Of a stretch of 31,004 nt of DNA, positions 1 through 8,300 are shown one piece after another. Both the position numbers and the translations under genes were made by a program. This DNA comes from a virus: the IMG/VR virus record IMGVR_UViG_3300036770_006762, positions 1-31,004 of that record. The stretch is one strand, 5' to 3'. Positions within the stretch are counted from its first letter, which is position 1. Each line of letters begins with the position of its first letter. A model generated the notes under the pieces. It was not told the DNA's origin and did not search any database. It saw nothing but the letters and a program-made list of their open reading frames with translations.

Positions 1-101
1 ACCATGTTTTTGATTTTCAACCAAAATTCTTCCTTTTGCGGCTCATCATATGTCAAGTAAATAACTGACAAATCTGCTATATCAACTATATCATCATTCA
101 A
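1..101 (-). CDS. N-terminal fragment of a further gene (runs off the window)
   Basis: On the minus strand the frame beginning at TTG (99-101) is open to the edge and gives 33 residues, including IADLSVIYLTYDEPQKEEFW. The TYDEP motif near the N-terminus is like a family I recall in marine phages, glycosyltransferase-like proteins with FI(T/S)YDEPN; this is a tentative match. Two ATG codons at 92-97 are in a different frame that stops two codons later, so TTG is the best visible start; GAGG lies 9 nt upstream of it. The frame overlaps the end of the previous gene by 8 nt. The C-terminal part is outside the window. Confidence 0.5.
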   Translation of the reverse strand, partial: MNDDIVDIADLSVIYLTYDEPQKEEFWLKIKNM

Positions 102-426
102 TTTCGTATACCTCAAACTTCCAAGTTGTTGTGTTTTTTTCATCAGTTGTGATGACGCTGATATCATCACTGAGACATTTTATTCCTTCATTAGATTTCA
201 CGTATTTGGCAATGAATTTATTTGCTTTTTTTCTAACTACTTTTTCATTAATTACTTTTACATCATGCCTACTTGCTGCATAGGTCATTGCATCTATTAC
301 GATATATTTGTACGGATGATTGACGTTGTCCGACGAATAAAATAAAACATTTCCACTCTCATCATAATACAATCTGAATTCAGGTTCAACTATTTTTGGT
401 GCTATAAAAATAAATTCTTCATTCAT
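94..426 (-). CDS. Small hypothetical protein, 110 residues
   Basis: The sequence starts NEEFIFIAPKIVEPEFRLYY and continues DESGNVLFYSSDN, YKYIVIDAMTYAASRHDVKV, VVRKKANKFIAKYVKS and ISVITTDEKNTTTWKFEVYE. It looks like a compact alpha/beta protein without membrane segments. I recall similar short proteins (FRLYYDE, VIDAxTYA) near tail genes in marine T4-like phages, function unknown. Its ATG overlaps the stop of the glycosyltransferase-like gene (ATGA), so it belongs to the same coupled chain. Confidence 0.66.
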   Translation of the reverse strand: MNEEFIFIAPKIVEPEFRLYYDESGNVLFYSSDNVNHPYKYIVIDAMTYAASRHDVKVINEKVVRKKANKFIAKYVKSNEGIKCLSDDISVITTDEKNTTTWKFEVYEIE

Positions 427-1217
427 AATAATTTTTCCGCAAAAGATTTAACATGGTAATGAAATGGATATTCTTGTGGGATAGTGTTTATCCTTAATGC
501 ATTTGGTAAAATTTCATAAAGTAAACACTTTGACCAATCCTCATGTACAGTGTTATTAATGTATTGTTTCATATGTATCATTGACATTGACGTAAAATTA
601 GGTAAGGTAGTTTTTTCTATACCCAAAATATGTGAAGTCAATGCATATGCCCAATCAGTTGTTACTTTCTCATCAACATTACATTTTAATATTTCTTTGT
701 ATCTTCCCCAATTTTCAAATACATCTTTTACTATTGAAAAAAACTGTTCTGCTAAATCTGATTTCTTGAAGTAAGTTATTGCATTATAACAATCTGGTAA
801 TTTGTTATCATCGATAAATGCTCTATATGTTCTTACATTTGATATTTCTTGTTTGAAATTTCTAATAGTAGTACAAATAACTATATCTCTTTCTTTCAAA
901 ACATCAAACCAATAATCAATTGGTTTTGGTAGATACATATCTGCTTCTAATTTTATAGTGTAGTCATATGGACTAGCAGTATATACTTGCCAATCATTTA
1001 TTAATTTCCAAGAACTATTTTTATCTAAGTCACCATATGGTAAATTTATAATCTTATCAAAGTAGTGTTTATATTGATCGTCTATTTGATTGTTAGTTAA
1101 TATAGAAACATTTTGATTTGGCATAATAGTTTTAATATTTTTTGCCAAAGCGATTGCACATTTTACATAATCAATATCTTTAGTATTTTGTGCGTAAATT
1201 AAAAATCCAGTATTCAT
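423..1217 (-). CDS. Glycosyltransferase-like protein 2, related to its neighbour (ExD variant)
   Basis: The 264-residue product follows the same plan as the preceding one: GFLIYAQNTKDIDYVKCAIA at the N-terminus, VSILTNNQ, then W..Y.ASPYDYTIKLEADMYL. The acidic triad is EAD (residues 91-93) in place of DVD. Further shared features include an FFS/LFE helix after the triad, a TDWAYALTSHILG segment opposite RNDYALTLATRIVNG, and an (F/D)H-containing end (YPFHYHVKSF against FDFHLMSK). The pair looks like an old tandem duplication. The changed triad may mean altered metal use or specificity, or loss of activity. It overlaps both neighbours by 4 nt (ATGA). Confidence 0.6.
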   Translation of the reverse strand: MNTGFLIYAQNTKDIDYVKCAIALAKNIKTIMPNQNVSILTNNQIDDQYKHYFDKIINLPYGDLDKNSSWKLINDWQVYTASPYDYTIKLEADMYLPKPIDYWFDVLKERDIVICTTIRNFKQEISNVRTYRAFIDDNKLPDCYNAITYFKKSDLAEQFFSIVKDVFENWGRYKEILKCNVDEKVTTDWAYALTSHILGIEKTTLPNFTSMSMIHMKQYINNTVHEDWSKCLLYEILPNALRINTIPQEYPFHYHVKSFAEKLL

Positions 1218-2014
1218 ACAATATTTTTAAAGTTATCTTTAGACATCAGATGAAAGTCAAAATCTTTTATTGTAATATAATCTTTTCTTGATTTTCCGTT
1301 TTTCCAAACATCAATCATTGCAGTATATTCAGTATTGAATTCATTTGCTGTGTTTTTGTATAGGGATATATCTTTATTCACGTGCCAAAGACTCCATGGA
1401 ATAAAATCTTTAGTTGAATTTTTATGTCCATTTACTATTCTAGTTGCCAATGTCAGTGCATAATCATTTCTATAAGTCCCACCTATAAATCCATGTATAT
1501 TGACATAATGTTGTAAATTATTTTGAATCATTTCCATGCATTCAAATAATTGTTTTGTCTTTGATGTTTTTTTAAATGCGATTACAGTTGCCCAAAGAAT
1601 GTTAAAACTATTTTTACTCAATATTTCTTGTTTTGCTTTTGGATACATAAAAAATTTAGTTGTATCGTGACATGCAAAATCATCAAAGATATTAAAAATA
1701 TCTAATAGTTTATTAGAGTTTATTATGTAATCTACATCCAACAATATAGTTTCTTCATATGGACTAAACTCATATGCCTTAAATCTATCCTTGTTTATCC
1801 ATGTTCCAAATTCTCTTTTATTTGATTTATTTGGCTCTGTTAATATAATTTCATCAAAGTTAAATTTAGGATTATTAGGTAAACTATCTTCATCAGTTAC
1901 CAAAGTAACTGGTAAGTTTAAAAAATGATTTACTCTTTTTGCAGTAAATTCTGCCATTTCGTAATAGTTGTATTTGGGAGAATTAAAAGCAAAAAGCAAT
2001 ACGCCTTTTTTCAT
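1214..2014 (-). CDS. Glycosyltransferase-like protein 1 (GT-A type, DxD motif)
   Basis: The 266-residue product has the layout of a GT-A fold nucleotide-sugar transferase: an N-terminal strand KKGVLLFAFNSPKYNYYEMA, a second strand VTLVTDEDSL, then SPYEETILLDVDYIINSNKL with a DVD triad at residues 93-95 where GT-A enzymes bind the metal and sugar nucleotide. Later parts (ILWATVIAFKKTSKTKQLFE, YRNDYALTLATRIVNGH) fit an acceptor region. It is related to the next gene. The likely substrate is unknown; in a phage late operon it could modify a virion protein or a host glycan. ATGA overlaps tie it to both neighbours. The fold call is by motif only. Confidence 0.62.
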   Translation of the reverse strand: MKKGVLLFAFNSPKYNYYEMAEFTAKRVNHFLNLPVTLVTDEDSLPNNPKFNFDEIILTEPNKSNKREFGTWINKDRFKAYEFSPYEETILLDVDYIINSNKLLDIFNIFDDFACHDTTKFFMYPKAKQEILSKNSFNILWATVIAFKKTSKTKQLFECMEMIQNNLQHYVNIHGFIGGTYRNDYALTLATRIVNGHKNSTKDFIPWSLWHVNKDISLYKNTANEFNTEYTAMIDVWKNGKSRKDYITIKDFDFHLMSKDNFKNIV

Positions 2015-2316
2015 CTTTTATTTTCCAATTCTTGCCATTCTTTCAACCATGCTTCCATAGTTGTATCATATACTTCAAGTAGTTTATCTAATAGAAGTTT
2101 TCTATTTACCTTTACTGGGTTTTCAAAGGTATCTACCATAATAACTTCTTCGTAGAATGAAGAAGATAAAAATGTAAGTGTAGGTAAATCTGCCTTCCAA
2201 AGTCCATTTTGGTCGGCAACTATAAGTCGTGCTTCGTATTTTTCTTTTAGATAATGTTTTGCAGCATTGTGGTTGAATCTAGCCTTCGCTTCTTTTATTA
2301 ATGTTTCAGTATCCAT
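2011..2316 (-). CDS. Small conserved-type hypothetical protein, 101 residues
   Basis: The protein is charged and mainly helical: ETLIKEAKARFNHNAAKHYL, KEKYEARLIVADQNGLWKAD, then LLDKLLEVYDTTMEAWLKEW. It resembles a small protein I recall as common near tail genes of T4-like cyanophages, with no known function. No catalytic motif or membrane segment is seen. It has a strong AGGAG ribosome site set in a hairpin, and its TGA overlaps the next ATG by 4 nt (ATGA), so the downstream glycosyltransferase-like gene is probably translated by coupling. Confidence 0.72.
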   Translation of the reverse strand: MDTETLIKEAKARFNHNAAKHYLKEKYEARLIVADQNGLWKADLPTLTFLSSSFYEEVIMVDTFENPVKVNRKLLLDKLLEVYDTTMEAWLKEWQELENKR

Positions 2317-2320
2317 GATC

Positions 2321-2334
2321 TACTCCTAAGAGTA
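2321..2334 (-). promoter_or_regulatory. Ribosome-binding site inside a 5-bp hairpin before the 101-residue gene
   Basis: The minus strand reads TACTC-TTAG-GAGTA, a perfect 5-bp stem with a 4-nt loop, in which the AGGAG site for the downstream ATG (2314-2316) occupies the loop end and 3' arm. The stem could hold down initiation until melted. Confidence 0.45.
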
Positions 2335-2340
2335 TTTAGA
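2333..2340 (-). promoter_or_regulatory. Late-promoter-like octamer (TCTAAATA)
   Basis: TCTAAATA on the minus strand differs by one base from TATAAATA and lies in the 48-bp gap before the 101-residue gene, 16 nt from its ATG. It probably starts transcription of the hypothetical and glycosyltransferase-like genes. A second octamer, GATAAATA at 2391-2398, lies inside the end of the 317-residue gene and could serve the same genes. Confidence 0.42.
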
Positions 2341-2364
2341 TTCATAGAATTTTACTTTAAAAAA

Positions 2365-3318
2365 TTAAGAGCCAGACACACTACCGAAAATATTTATCGT
2401 ACCCCAAGTGTTAGCAATATAAACAGAAGACGGTCGTTTAACAGTCAAACTAGTAGTAGAACCGCTAGCAACCGTTAATCCATTCGGAATTTCATCCCAT
2501 ACTGTATAAATGGTTATAATATTTCCCTTATCCCCATTTGATCCTTGCGTGCCATTTGATTTAACTATTACTCTAATAAAAGAATTTAAATATGAACCAG
2601 GACCTGAATCTGCTGTTTGTGTAAAGACAGTAACGTTACTAGATGTTAACGCATAGTATCCTGAATTTGTACTGATTGTTGGAGTGTTACCGTCACTGCC
2701 TACTTTTGTTATACCAGTATAAGAACCTGATGCTATAGTTATTGATCCAGAAGAGGGAGCACTTAATACTATTGATCCAATATCGCTCGCCAAATTATTA
2801 AATAGTTCATTAATTCCTACAGAAGCATCAGAATGCGAACATGTTATTTGTATTTGACCGCCTGCATTGAAAAAATATCTTGCAGCGTCACCTGAAGTAA
2901 AAGTTACAGTGTGTGTGAATGTAAGACTTGATGACCAAGCTGATGACCATGTTAAATTATTTACTGTGGTTGTACCTTGAGCCGCGGCGTTAAGTCTATT
3001 ATTATAGATAGTAGTCAAATTAGATGCTATCGCTGAGTTAAAGGTTATTACTCCCCCAGAAGAAGGTGCTGTTACACTAGTGATACTAGTTCCCTGATGT
3101 GCAGCGGAATTAGCAGTAGTATTTACGAGACCGGCCCAATCACTTGCTAATACACTTCCACCTGAACTTACATTACTAATTGCAGTTTGTCCATAACCAG
3201 CATCCCCAGTTCCAGTAGCCCAAACTGTATTTATTTTTCCACTAGTAGTAGAGGGATTTCCGCCGGCTAAAGTATTAAAATCGGTTGCTTCTATTAATCC
3301 ATATTGTACATAACTCAT
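2365..3318 (-). CDS. Fibre-type or structural virion protein, 317 residues
   Basis: The protein is Ser/Thr/Gly/Asn-rich and strand-rich with almost no charged stretches, as for tail-fibre or decorative virion proteins. The N-terminus reads YGLIEATDFNTLAGGNPSTT and TGTGDAGYGQTAISNVSSGG; the GYGQT motif is shared with the preceding 407-residue protein. The middle has TFTHTVTFTSGDAARYFFNA and IQITCSHSDASVG, and the end is TVKRPSSVYIANTWGTINIF. I recall similar proteins beside fibre genes in T4-like cyanophages, of unknown function. The ribosome site AAAGG lies 6 nt before the ATG, overlapping the upstream stop region. A tail tip or receptor-contact role is inference. Confidence 0.68.
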   Translation of the reverse strand: MSYVQYGLIEATDFNTLAGGNPSTTSGKINTVWATGTGDAGYGQTAISNVSSGGSVLASDWAGLVNTTANSAAHQGTSITSVTAPSSGGVITFNSAIASNLTTIYNNRLNAAAQGTTTVNNLTWSSAWSSSLTFTHTVTFTSGDAARYFFNAGGQIQITCSHSDASVGINELFNNLASDIGSIVLSAPSSGSITIASGSYTGITKVGSDGNTPTISTNSGYYALTSSNVTVFTQTADSGPGSYLNSFIRVIVKSNGTQGSNGDKGNIITIYTVWDEIPNGLTVASGSTTSLTVKRPSSVYIANTWGTINIFGSVSGS

Positions 3319-3327
3319 AGTTTACCT

Positions 3328-4551
3328 TTAATTTATCAATACCACAGCATCAATTAAATCAACTTCTTCAGTGGTTTTATTAACTAATGCTCTACCGATA
3401 GTATTAAAAGAATTTGCTTCTCCCTTTAATGCTGATCTTGCTATTCCATTTCCAGCACTAACTAACCTATCGCCCTTATTGATTTTACCTATAACTTTTA
3501 CTTTAACTCTTCCGCCTATAGCGATAGGAGGATGAGTATCGTCGTTTCCTGCAGTGGCATTCATTAAATAAGCAGCAGTATTTGAAACTACACCAAACAC
3601 ATCTTCACTTAGATCAAGTTTGACTGCTGTAACTTCTTTTTCACCGCCCAATTCAACCACTGTACCCGGTTCATAAATTGCGTCTGCTTCAAATCTTTCA
3701 GCAATGTCAGCATATGTTGCATTTAATCTGCTAGAACCTATCAACGTCCAATTACCTGTAATATTTCCTGCCGTAGTCGCACCGCCAGTTGTAATTTGTC
3801 TTCCTCTAAAAATCACAGCTGCGGTTCCATCACCCACGATTCCACCATAATTAGGTAAATATGTTGCAACATTACTATCACTATATGTTCCAGCAAAACT
3901 TACAGCAACACCATTAGCATACATATATTTGTCAGTTTTTATGCCATATATGTTTGCACCTCCTGAATTACTGATGTAAATATTTCCAGTATTTGCGATG
4001 ATCGCATTTCCCGATCCATCAAAAGTCCAAATACCTATTACACTACCCGGGGTTGTTGTTGACCCTGCATCTATTAAAGTGGTATTTAAAGTTGCGATAT
4101 TTGCGGTGGTAATATCAGCATTTGCAGCATTCAGATTAGCAGTTACATTTGCATTTAGCACAGTGATATTAGCTGCATTGACACTATTGGTCAAATTAAT
4201 GTTGTTAGCAGATATGTTTCCAGTTACTACAATAGAACCAAATGTAGTCGTTCCTGTTTCTGATGAAGACGTCAATGCTAGCCATTGATTAGCATCAGTT
4301 TCCCCATCACTGGGACAAACATACATAGTACTATTGGTAATGTTATACCAAAGTTGTCCGCGTAATGGGTTTGCAGGAGGCGTTGAAGATGCAAAATTTT
4401 CAAGTTGACGAACAAAATTTGTGTCAATTGTTTGTCCATAACCTGCAAAATTTTTACCAACAAGACCCAATGAAGTGCTGGTTGTATTTATAGTGCCATC
4501 AGGTATAGTTGTTAATACTGTACCATTGCTCTTGATTATCGTATATGCCAT
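3328..4551 (-). CDS. Fibre-type virion protein with a peptidase-G2-like C-terminal domain, 407 residues
   Basis: The N-terminal ~80 residues (IIKSNGTVLTTIPDGTINTT, LVGKNFAGYGQTIDTNFVRQ, NPLRGQLWYN) resemble the N-terminal domain of fibre-type proteins of marine T4-like phages. Residues ~105-165 are a repetitive Asn/Ala/Ile/Thr region (NLTNSVNAANITVLNANVTA), probably a trimeric shaft. The C-terminal ~130 residues from ~278 (ATYADIAERFEADAIYEPGT, DVFGVVSNTAAYLMN, GGRVKVKVIGKINKGDRLVS) resemble the peptidase-G2/intramolecular-chaperone type ending of phage fibres, with the YADIAERFE motif where such domains have DYAEYFE. Whether it self-cleaves cannot be judged: no catalytic residue was identified. 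It is preceded by an exact late promoter and ends 9 nt before the next fibre-type gene. Confidence 0.72.
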   Translation of the reverse strand: MAYTIIKSNGTVLTTIPDGTINTTSTSLGLVGKNFAGYGQTIDTNFVRQLENFASSTPPANPLRGQLWYNITNSTMYVCPSDGETDANQWLALTSSSETGTTTFGSIVVTGNISANNINLTNSVNAANITVLNANVTANLNAANADITTANIATLNTTLIDAGSTTTPGSVIGIWTFDGSGNAIIANTGNIYISNSGGANIYGIKTDKYMYANGVAVSFAGTYSDSNVATYLPNYGGIVGDGTAAVIFRGRQITTGGATTAGNITGNWTLIGSSRLNATYADIAERFEADAIYEPGTVVELGGEKEVTAVKLDLSEDVFGVVSNTAAYLMNATAGNDDTHPPIAIGGRVKVKVIGKINKGDRLVSAGNGIARSALKGEANSFNTIGRALVNKTTEEVDLIDAVVLIN

Positions 4552-4569
4552 TTTAAACTATCCTAGTAT

Positions 4570-4577
4570 TATTTATA
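4570..4577 (-). promoter_or_regulatory. Consensus T4-type late promoter octamer (TATAAATA)
   Basis: The minus strand carries an exact TATAAATA overlapping the stop of the 206-residue gene, 18 nt before the ATG of the 407-residue fibre-type gene. The leader holds AGGA 9 nt from the ATG, set in a small ACTA/TAGT hairpin loop. This is the best late promoter in the window and would start a fibre and glycosyltransferase transcript. Confidence 0.68.
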
Positions 4578-5193
4578 CGGTTAACATATTTGTTAACGAT
4601 TGAATTCTTATCGTATAATCTATTTGTATTTGTCTATTTAAACTTTTTTGTATAGGGTGAAATATCACATGAGTTAACAACTTTGTTATTACTTCACCAG
4701 TATCTGTTGTGCCATATTTTGCTTGTAATCCTAGTTCGTCAAATACAAATTCGCCGTCAGTAGTAGTAGCATTATCAAATGCCTCTTGTCCACTTGGTTC
4801 ACCATAATCCAATAAACATTGTACTAATATATCAGTGTAAAATTTACCAGTAGTGTGTGTAACAACTAATTTATTTCTTGCGGGGTCAAGATTGAATACA
4901 CTTGTATCGTCAACTACTTTTTGGTAAGTTTGATTATACAAAGCAGCATTTTGTCCAGTTGTATTCGGAGGCAAATAAGTTATAATACCAGTAGAATCAA
5001 CTGATGCTCCGCCATTTCCAAATGCCATTTGATATATTTCTCCGTAACCTCTGTTACTTAAACTATCTGCGATAGCAATTGACATATTTTCATAGTTGAT
5101 AGCATTAGATTTGTCTAATAAAACTTCACCTGTATTAGGATCATAAATCTTCAAAAATCCATCTATTTTGAATGGTACCATTATTGTTGACAT
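4573..5193 (-). CDS. Probable peripheral baseplate/virion structural protein, 206 residues
   Basis: The protein begins MSTIMVPFKIDGFLKIYDPN and continues TGEVLLDKSNAINYENMSIA, with a Gly/Asn-rich central part (QMAFGNGGASVDSTGIITYL) and a C-terminal LTHVIFHPIQKSLNRQIQID before YTIRIQSLTN. I recall this kind of protein next to baseplate genes in marine T4-like phages, usually left as hypothetical or structural. T4 has gp8 (334 residues) here, but I see no convincing resemblance. A good ribosome site (GAGGTG) lies 7 nt before the ATG, inside the 49-residue gene, and TGATG overlap suggests coupling. Function is inferred from position only. Confidence 0.65.
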   Translation of the reverse strand: MSTIMVPFKIDGFLKIYDPNTGEVLLDKSNAINYENMSIAIADSLSNRGYGEIYQMAFGNGGASVDSTGIITYLPPNTTGQNAALYNQTYQKVVDDTSVFNLDPARNKLVVTHTTGKFYTDILVQCLLDYGEPSGQEAFDNATTTDGEFVFDELGLQAKYGTTDTGEVITKLLTHVIFHPIQKSLNRQIQIDYTIRIQSLTNMLTV

Positions 5194-5342
5194 CAGTTAT
5201 CACCTCTTTTTTGCAACAAAACCTTTTTAGTATTTGGGTCAAATATTTTCAAATGAGTTGAAAAATTTAACCCAATATTTTCATTTGGCTTTTTAGGTGC
5301 TGCTTGCTTATTATTTTTTTGCATATTGTTTGTATTTATCAT
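5193..5342 (-). CDS. Small 49-residue protein between the giant wedge gene and the 206-residue gene
   Basis: The frame starts MINTNNMQKNNKQAAPK and ends LKIFDPNTKKVLLQKRGDN. Its ATG overlaps the stop of the giant gene by one base (TAATG at 5340-5344) and its TGA overlaps the next ATG by one base (TGATG at 5191-5195), the arrangement of a translated, coupled gene. The C-terminal ~18 residues match the N-terminal LKIYDPNTGEVLLDKSNA of the next protein, so it may be a truncated paralogue or a partner with the same fold element. The N-terminal half is Asn/Lys/Gln-rich and probably disordered. A second ATG at codon 7 is an alternative start, because a late-promoter-like GATAAATA overlaps codons 1-3. 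Function unknown. Confidence 0.7.
   Translation of the reverse strand: MINTNNMQKNNKQAAPKKPNENIGLNFSTHLKIFDPNTKKVLLQKRGDN
5333..5340 (-). promoter_or_regulatory. Late-promoter-like octamer (GATAAATA) at the start of the 49-residue gene
   Basis: The minus strand reads GATAAATA starting with the G of the first ATG of the 49-residue gene. If used, the transcript would begin at or near codon 7 of that gene, and would mainly serve the 206-residue gene and those beyond. It could also be chance in AT-rich coding sequence. Confidence 0.35.
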
Positions 5343-8300
5343 TAATTATTATCCATTCTCAAGAAAATAGCAGGAGCGGTATTACTAATTTGTAATGGTT
5401 CCCCGTCAGCCCAATCTAAATCATAGTAATCTTGATCCATTAAGTTTTCAGATAAGAATCCTAGTACTTGACTATATTTACTTATTAAATTAGGAGTTCC
5501 GGTAGTGTTTATACCTCTTTGTAATCCACTTAAAGAATTGTTTATTAAATCAACTTCTGCAAATGCTATTTGTTCAGCGCCTACATATATTCTATTCCCT
5601 TCAGTTATTGTAATCGTTAATACATCACCGTTTTCAATATAACTACTATTTGCAGTTATAACTATTGTGGGTACTAAATCAATTATTCTCAAAGAATAAT
5701 TTTCAGAATTTATATCTAAACTCTTTGTTTGGTTATAAACACTTACGCCAGACAACAAATTCTTATCGGCATTCAAACCAATGAAATACTCACCACTAAC
5801 TGCTATAGTGTTTGTTACGATTTGCTCTCTGATGGTTATCAGTTTTCTAACATCATTTACATAAATGGTTTCATCAGTAAATTTCAAATCTTGAGTCAAA
5901 TATGTTGTAGTAGAAGGTCCTTGTCTGTAAACCGTAGGTTGATTGATACTGTTTACGTTAATAAAGAATTTTTCTTGACTTGGTGTAGCAGATGGCATCA
6001 TTGTAGTTATGATGATTTCATCTGTATTTGTCACCGATGCCAAAATGCTAAGTTCATTGATATCATTTATCTTCAACAATGAAGATGATATCTTTTCTCC
6101 GTTGACGGTAACCCAAATTCTATTGACGTCGGTTTGTTCCCATTGAGTGACGTTCATTGAACCTGTTGCATTTGACAATGCTACTTCGGCACCATCTATG
6201 GTAGACGAAATTGTAAAGGTTGTTGAATTTATGATTTCTTTGACATAATATTTTTGTTGATCTATAATTCCACCAAATGATGTTACCGGTGAACTTGAAA
6301 TTATCATCTGAGTAAAATAAACCGGAGTTCCTACCACTAATTTAGAAGTACTATCAACGGTGATTCTATCGGTCGCAGCAACAGTCTCAGATGCAATTGC
6401 AGATGAAGGTAGTAAGAAATTATCCTTCAACCAACCATAACCTCCTGATACATAATCATTAACAAAAGTAACAGGACTATTAATTGCTAAAATAGCAGGA
6501 TCGTACGGTGCAGTATACAAATCAAATTGGGTAGTTGTTATTTTCTTCAAATAATAGGTGTTATTATTTAACTGAACTGAACCATTTATTCCATCTATTC
6601 GTATTACATCATTGTCAACGAAACTTGTCGGTGTGTCAAATGTTATTCTAACGGCAAGTTGTCCTCCCACTAATGCCACTGTATTTGAAACTGTAGGCGC
6701 ATTACCTGGATTAAATACCGGTCCTCCCAAAGTTTGAGAAATTGTTATATCATTACCGGATACGCTTAACACAAAATACACAGTGCCATCAACTAATACG
6801 TTTCCAAAAGAGGTCCCTGCAAATTGAATAGTTTGATTTATTGTTATTCCCGTAGTTGTACCCAAAGTTATAATATTTCCTGTACTAGACGCACTTACTA
6901 CTGAAGGTATTACAGAATAAGGGAATATTATATTACTAACTCCAATAATATTATAAACATATTTTCCTGTCAAACCCAATTCAGTATTAAAATATTGTCT
7001 TTCTGTATTATTAAAAGTAGTAACTTGAAGTGTTCCATTGGGCAAAGGTGAAGTAAATGTTATTTGATTCTGATCTCCATCAATAGTAAAATTACTTACA
7101 CGCAATCCATTTACTTCAACTATTGCATTTTCTTCATTTTCACCACCTGAATAATTTATCAAATCAAATGTTGCAGTAGAGCCATCTGCGCTAAAGGTTT
7201 GAGTTTCAGGCAAAGTGTACCCATATTGTGAATCTTCCCCTGAATCCCCAAAGACAGTGAATGATATATAGTCTGTTTCTGGATCCACAGTGCCATTTGC
7301 GAATACAATTTTTGCAAATCCGTACATATCAGAAGATATCGGTGCCAAAGAATAATCAGTTTTAAATAGCATTTTTACACCGTTGTTGTGAACAATAGGT
7401 TCTGTAAATACCGCAGATGAATTTTTAATTATTGATACATACATATTTCCAGTATCATCGGTTAGAGAAAATACAGGACCTGCTACACCATTAGAAGTCA
7501 ATGTGTCTGAAACAGTAATACTATTATTTTCATGATCGATATTTTTTATGTAATACGTATCGTTTCTTACAATATTACCAAAAGTCAAACCTGTAAATAT
7601 TATAGTTTGGTTAACATAGAAATATTCAACGTTATTAAAAACTATTTTATTTGAACTTGCTATTGTTTCTGTTGCAGTTACTACGAATAAATTTCCTGAA
7701 TCTCTAATGACTCCACCGTAATAATTATAATTTAAATATATCTCGTATAACCCAGTTGTTTCGTTTAATCTTAATGGCGATACATCAGTGTTAGATTTTA
7801 CTACTTGATTTCCATTTCCAACTTCATACACATTTACTAGAAGTTTATCACTTGTGGGTAAAAACGTTAATGGGTTGTTTAATATAATAGTTTTTTCTAT
7901 CCAATCAACAACATATTCAGTTTCTTGTAATCTTGTTGCAAAATTAGTTAAACCATCAACTACATAAACACTTAGTTGTGCAGGAACTTGAACCATATTA
8001 GCAAAGCTATATACGGTTTGTGTTCCGAACTCAGGAGTAAACTCTTGAGATATTGTGTTATACCCAACGTGTTGATATTCTGTTGCACTCCAAGTTGTCC
8101 CCGGAGTAGTATTTACTATCATAGTCATTGCATCGGTTATATTACCCGGAACTAATTCTTCTGGTCCATAACCATATTCAAAAGGTGCACCTTGCAAATC
8201 ATAGATAGTAGATACAGTGCTTGTAAAAGTTTTATCACTTATTTCACTATCTAACAAATATTGTTGCGTTGGTTCAAATGGGTTATTCAAATACGTTGCA

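Noticed and set aside
3330-3337. GATAAATT upstream of the 317-residue gene as a late promoter
   Set aside because: It has two mismatches to TATAAATA, codes the last residues of the upstream protein, and leaves only 11 nt to the ATG, part of which is the ribosome site.
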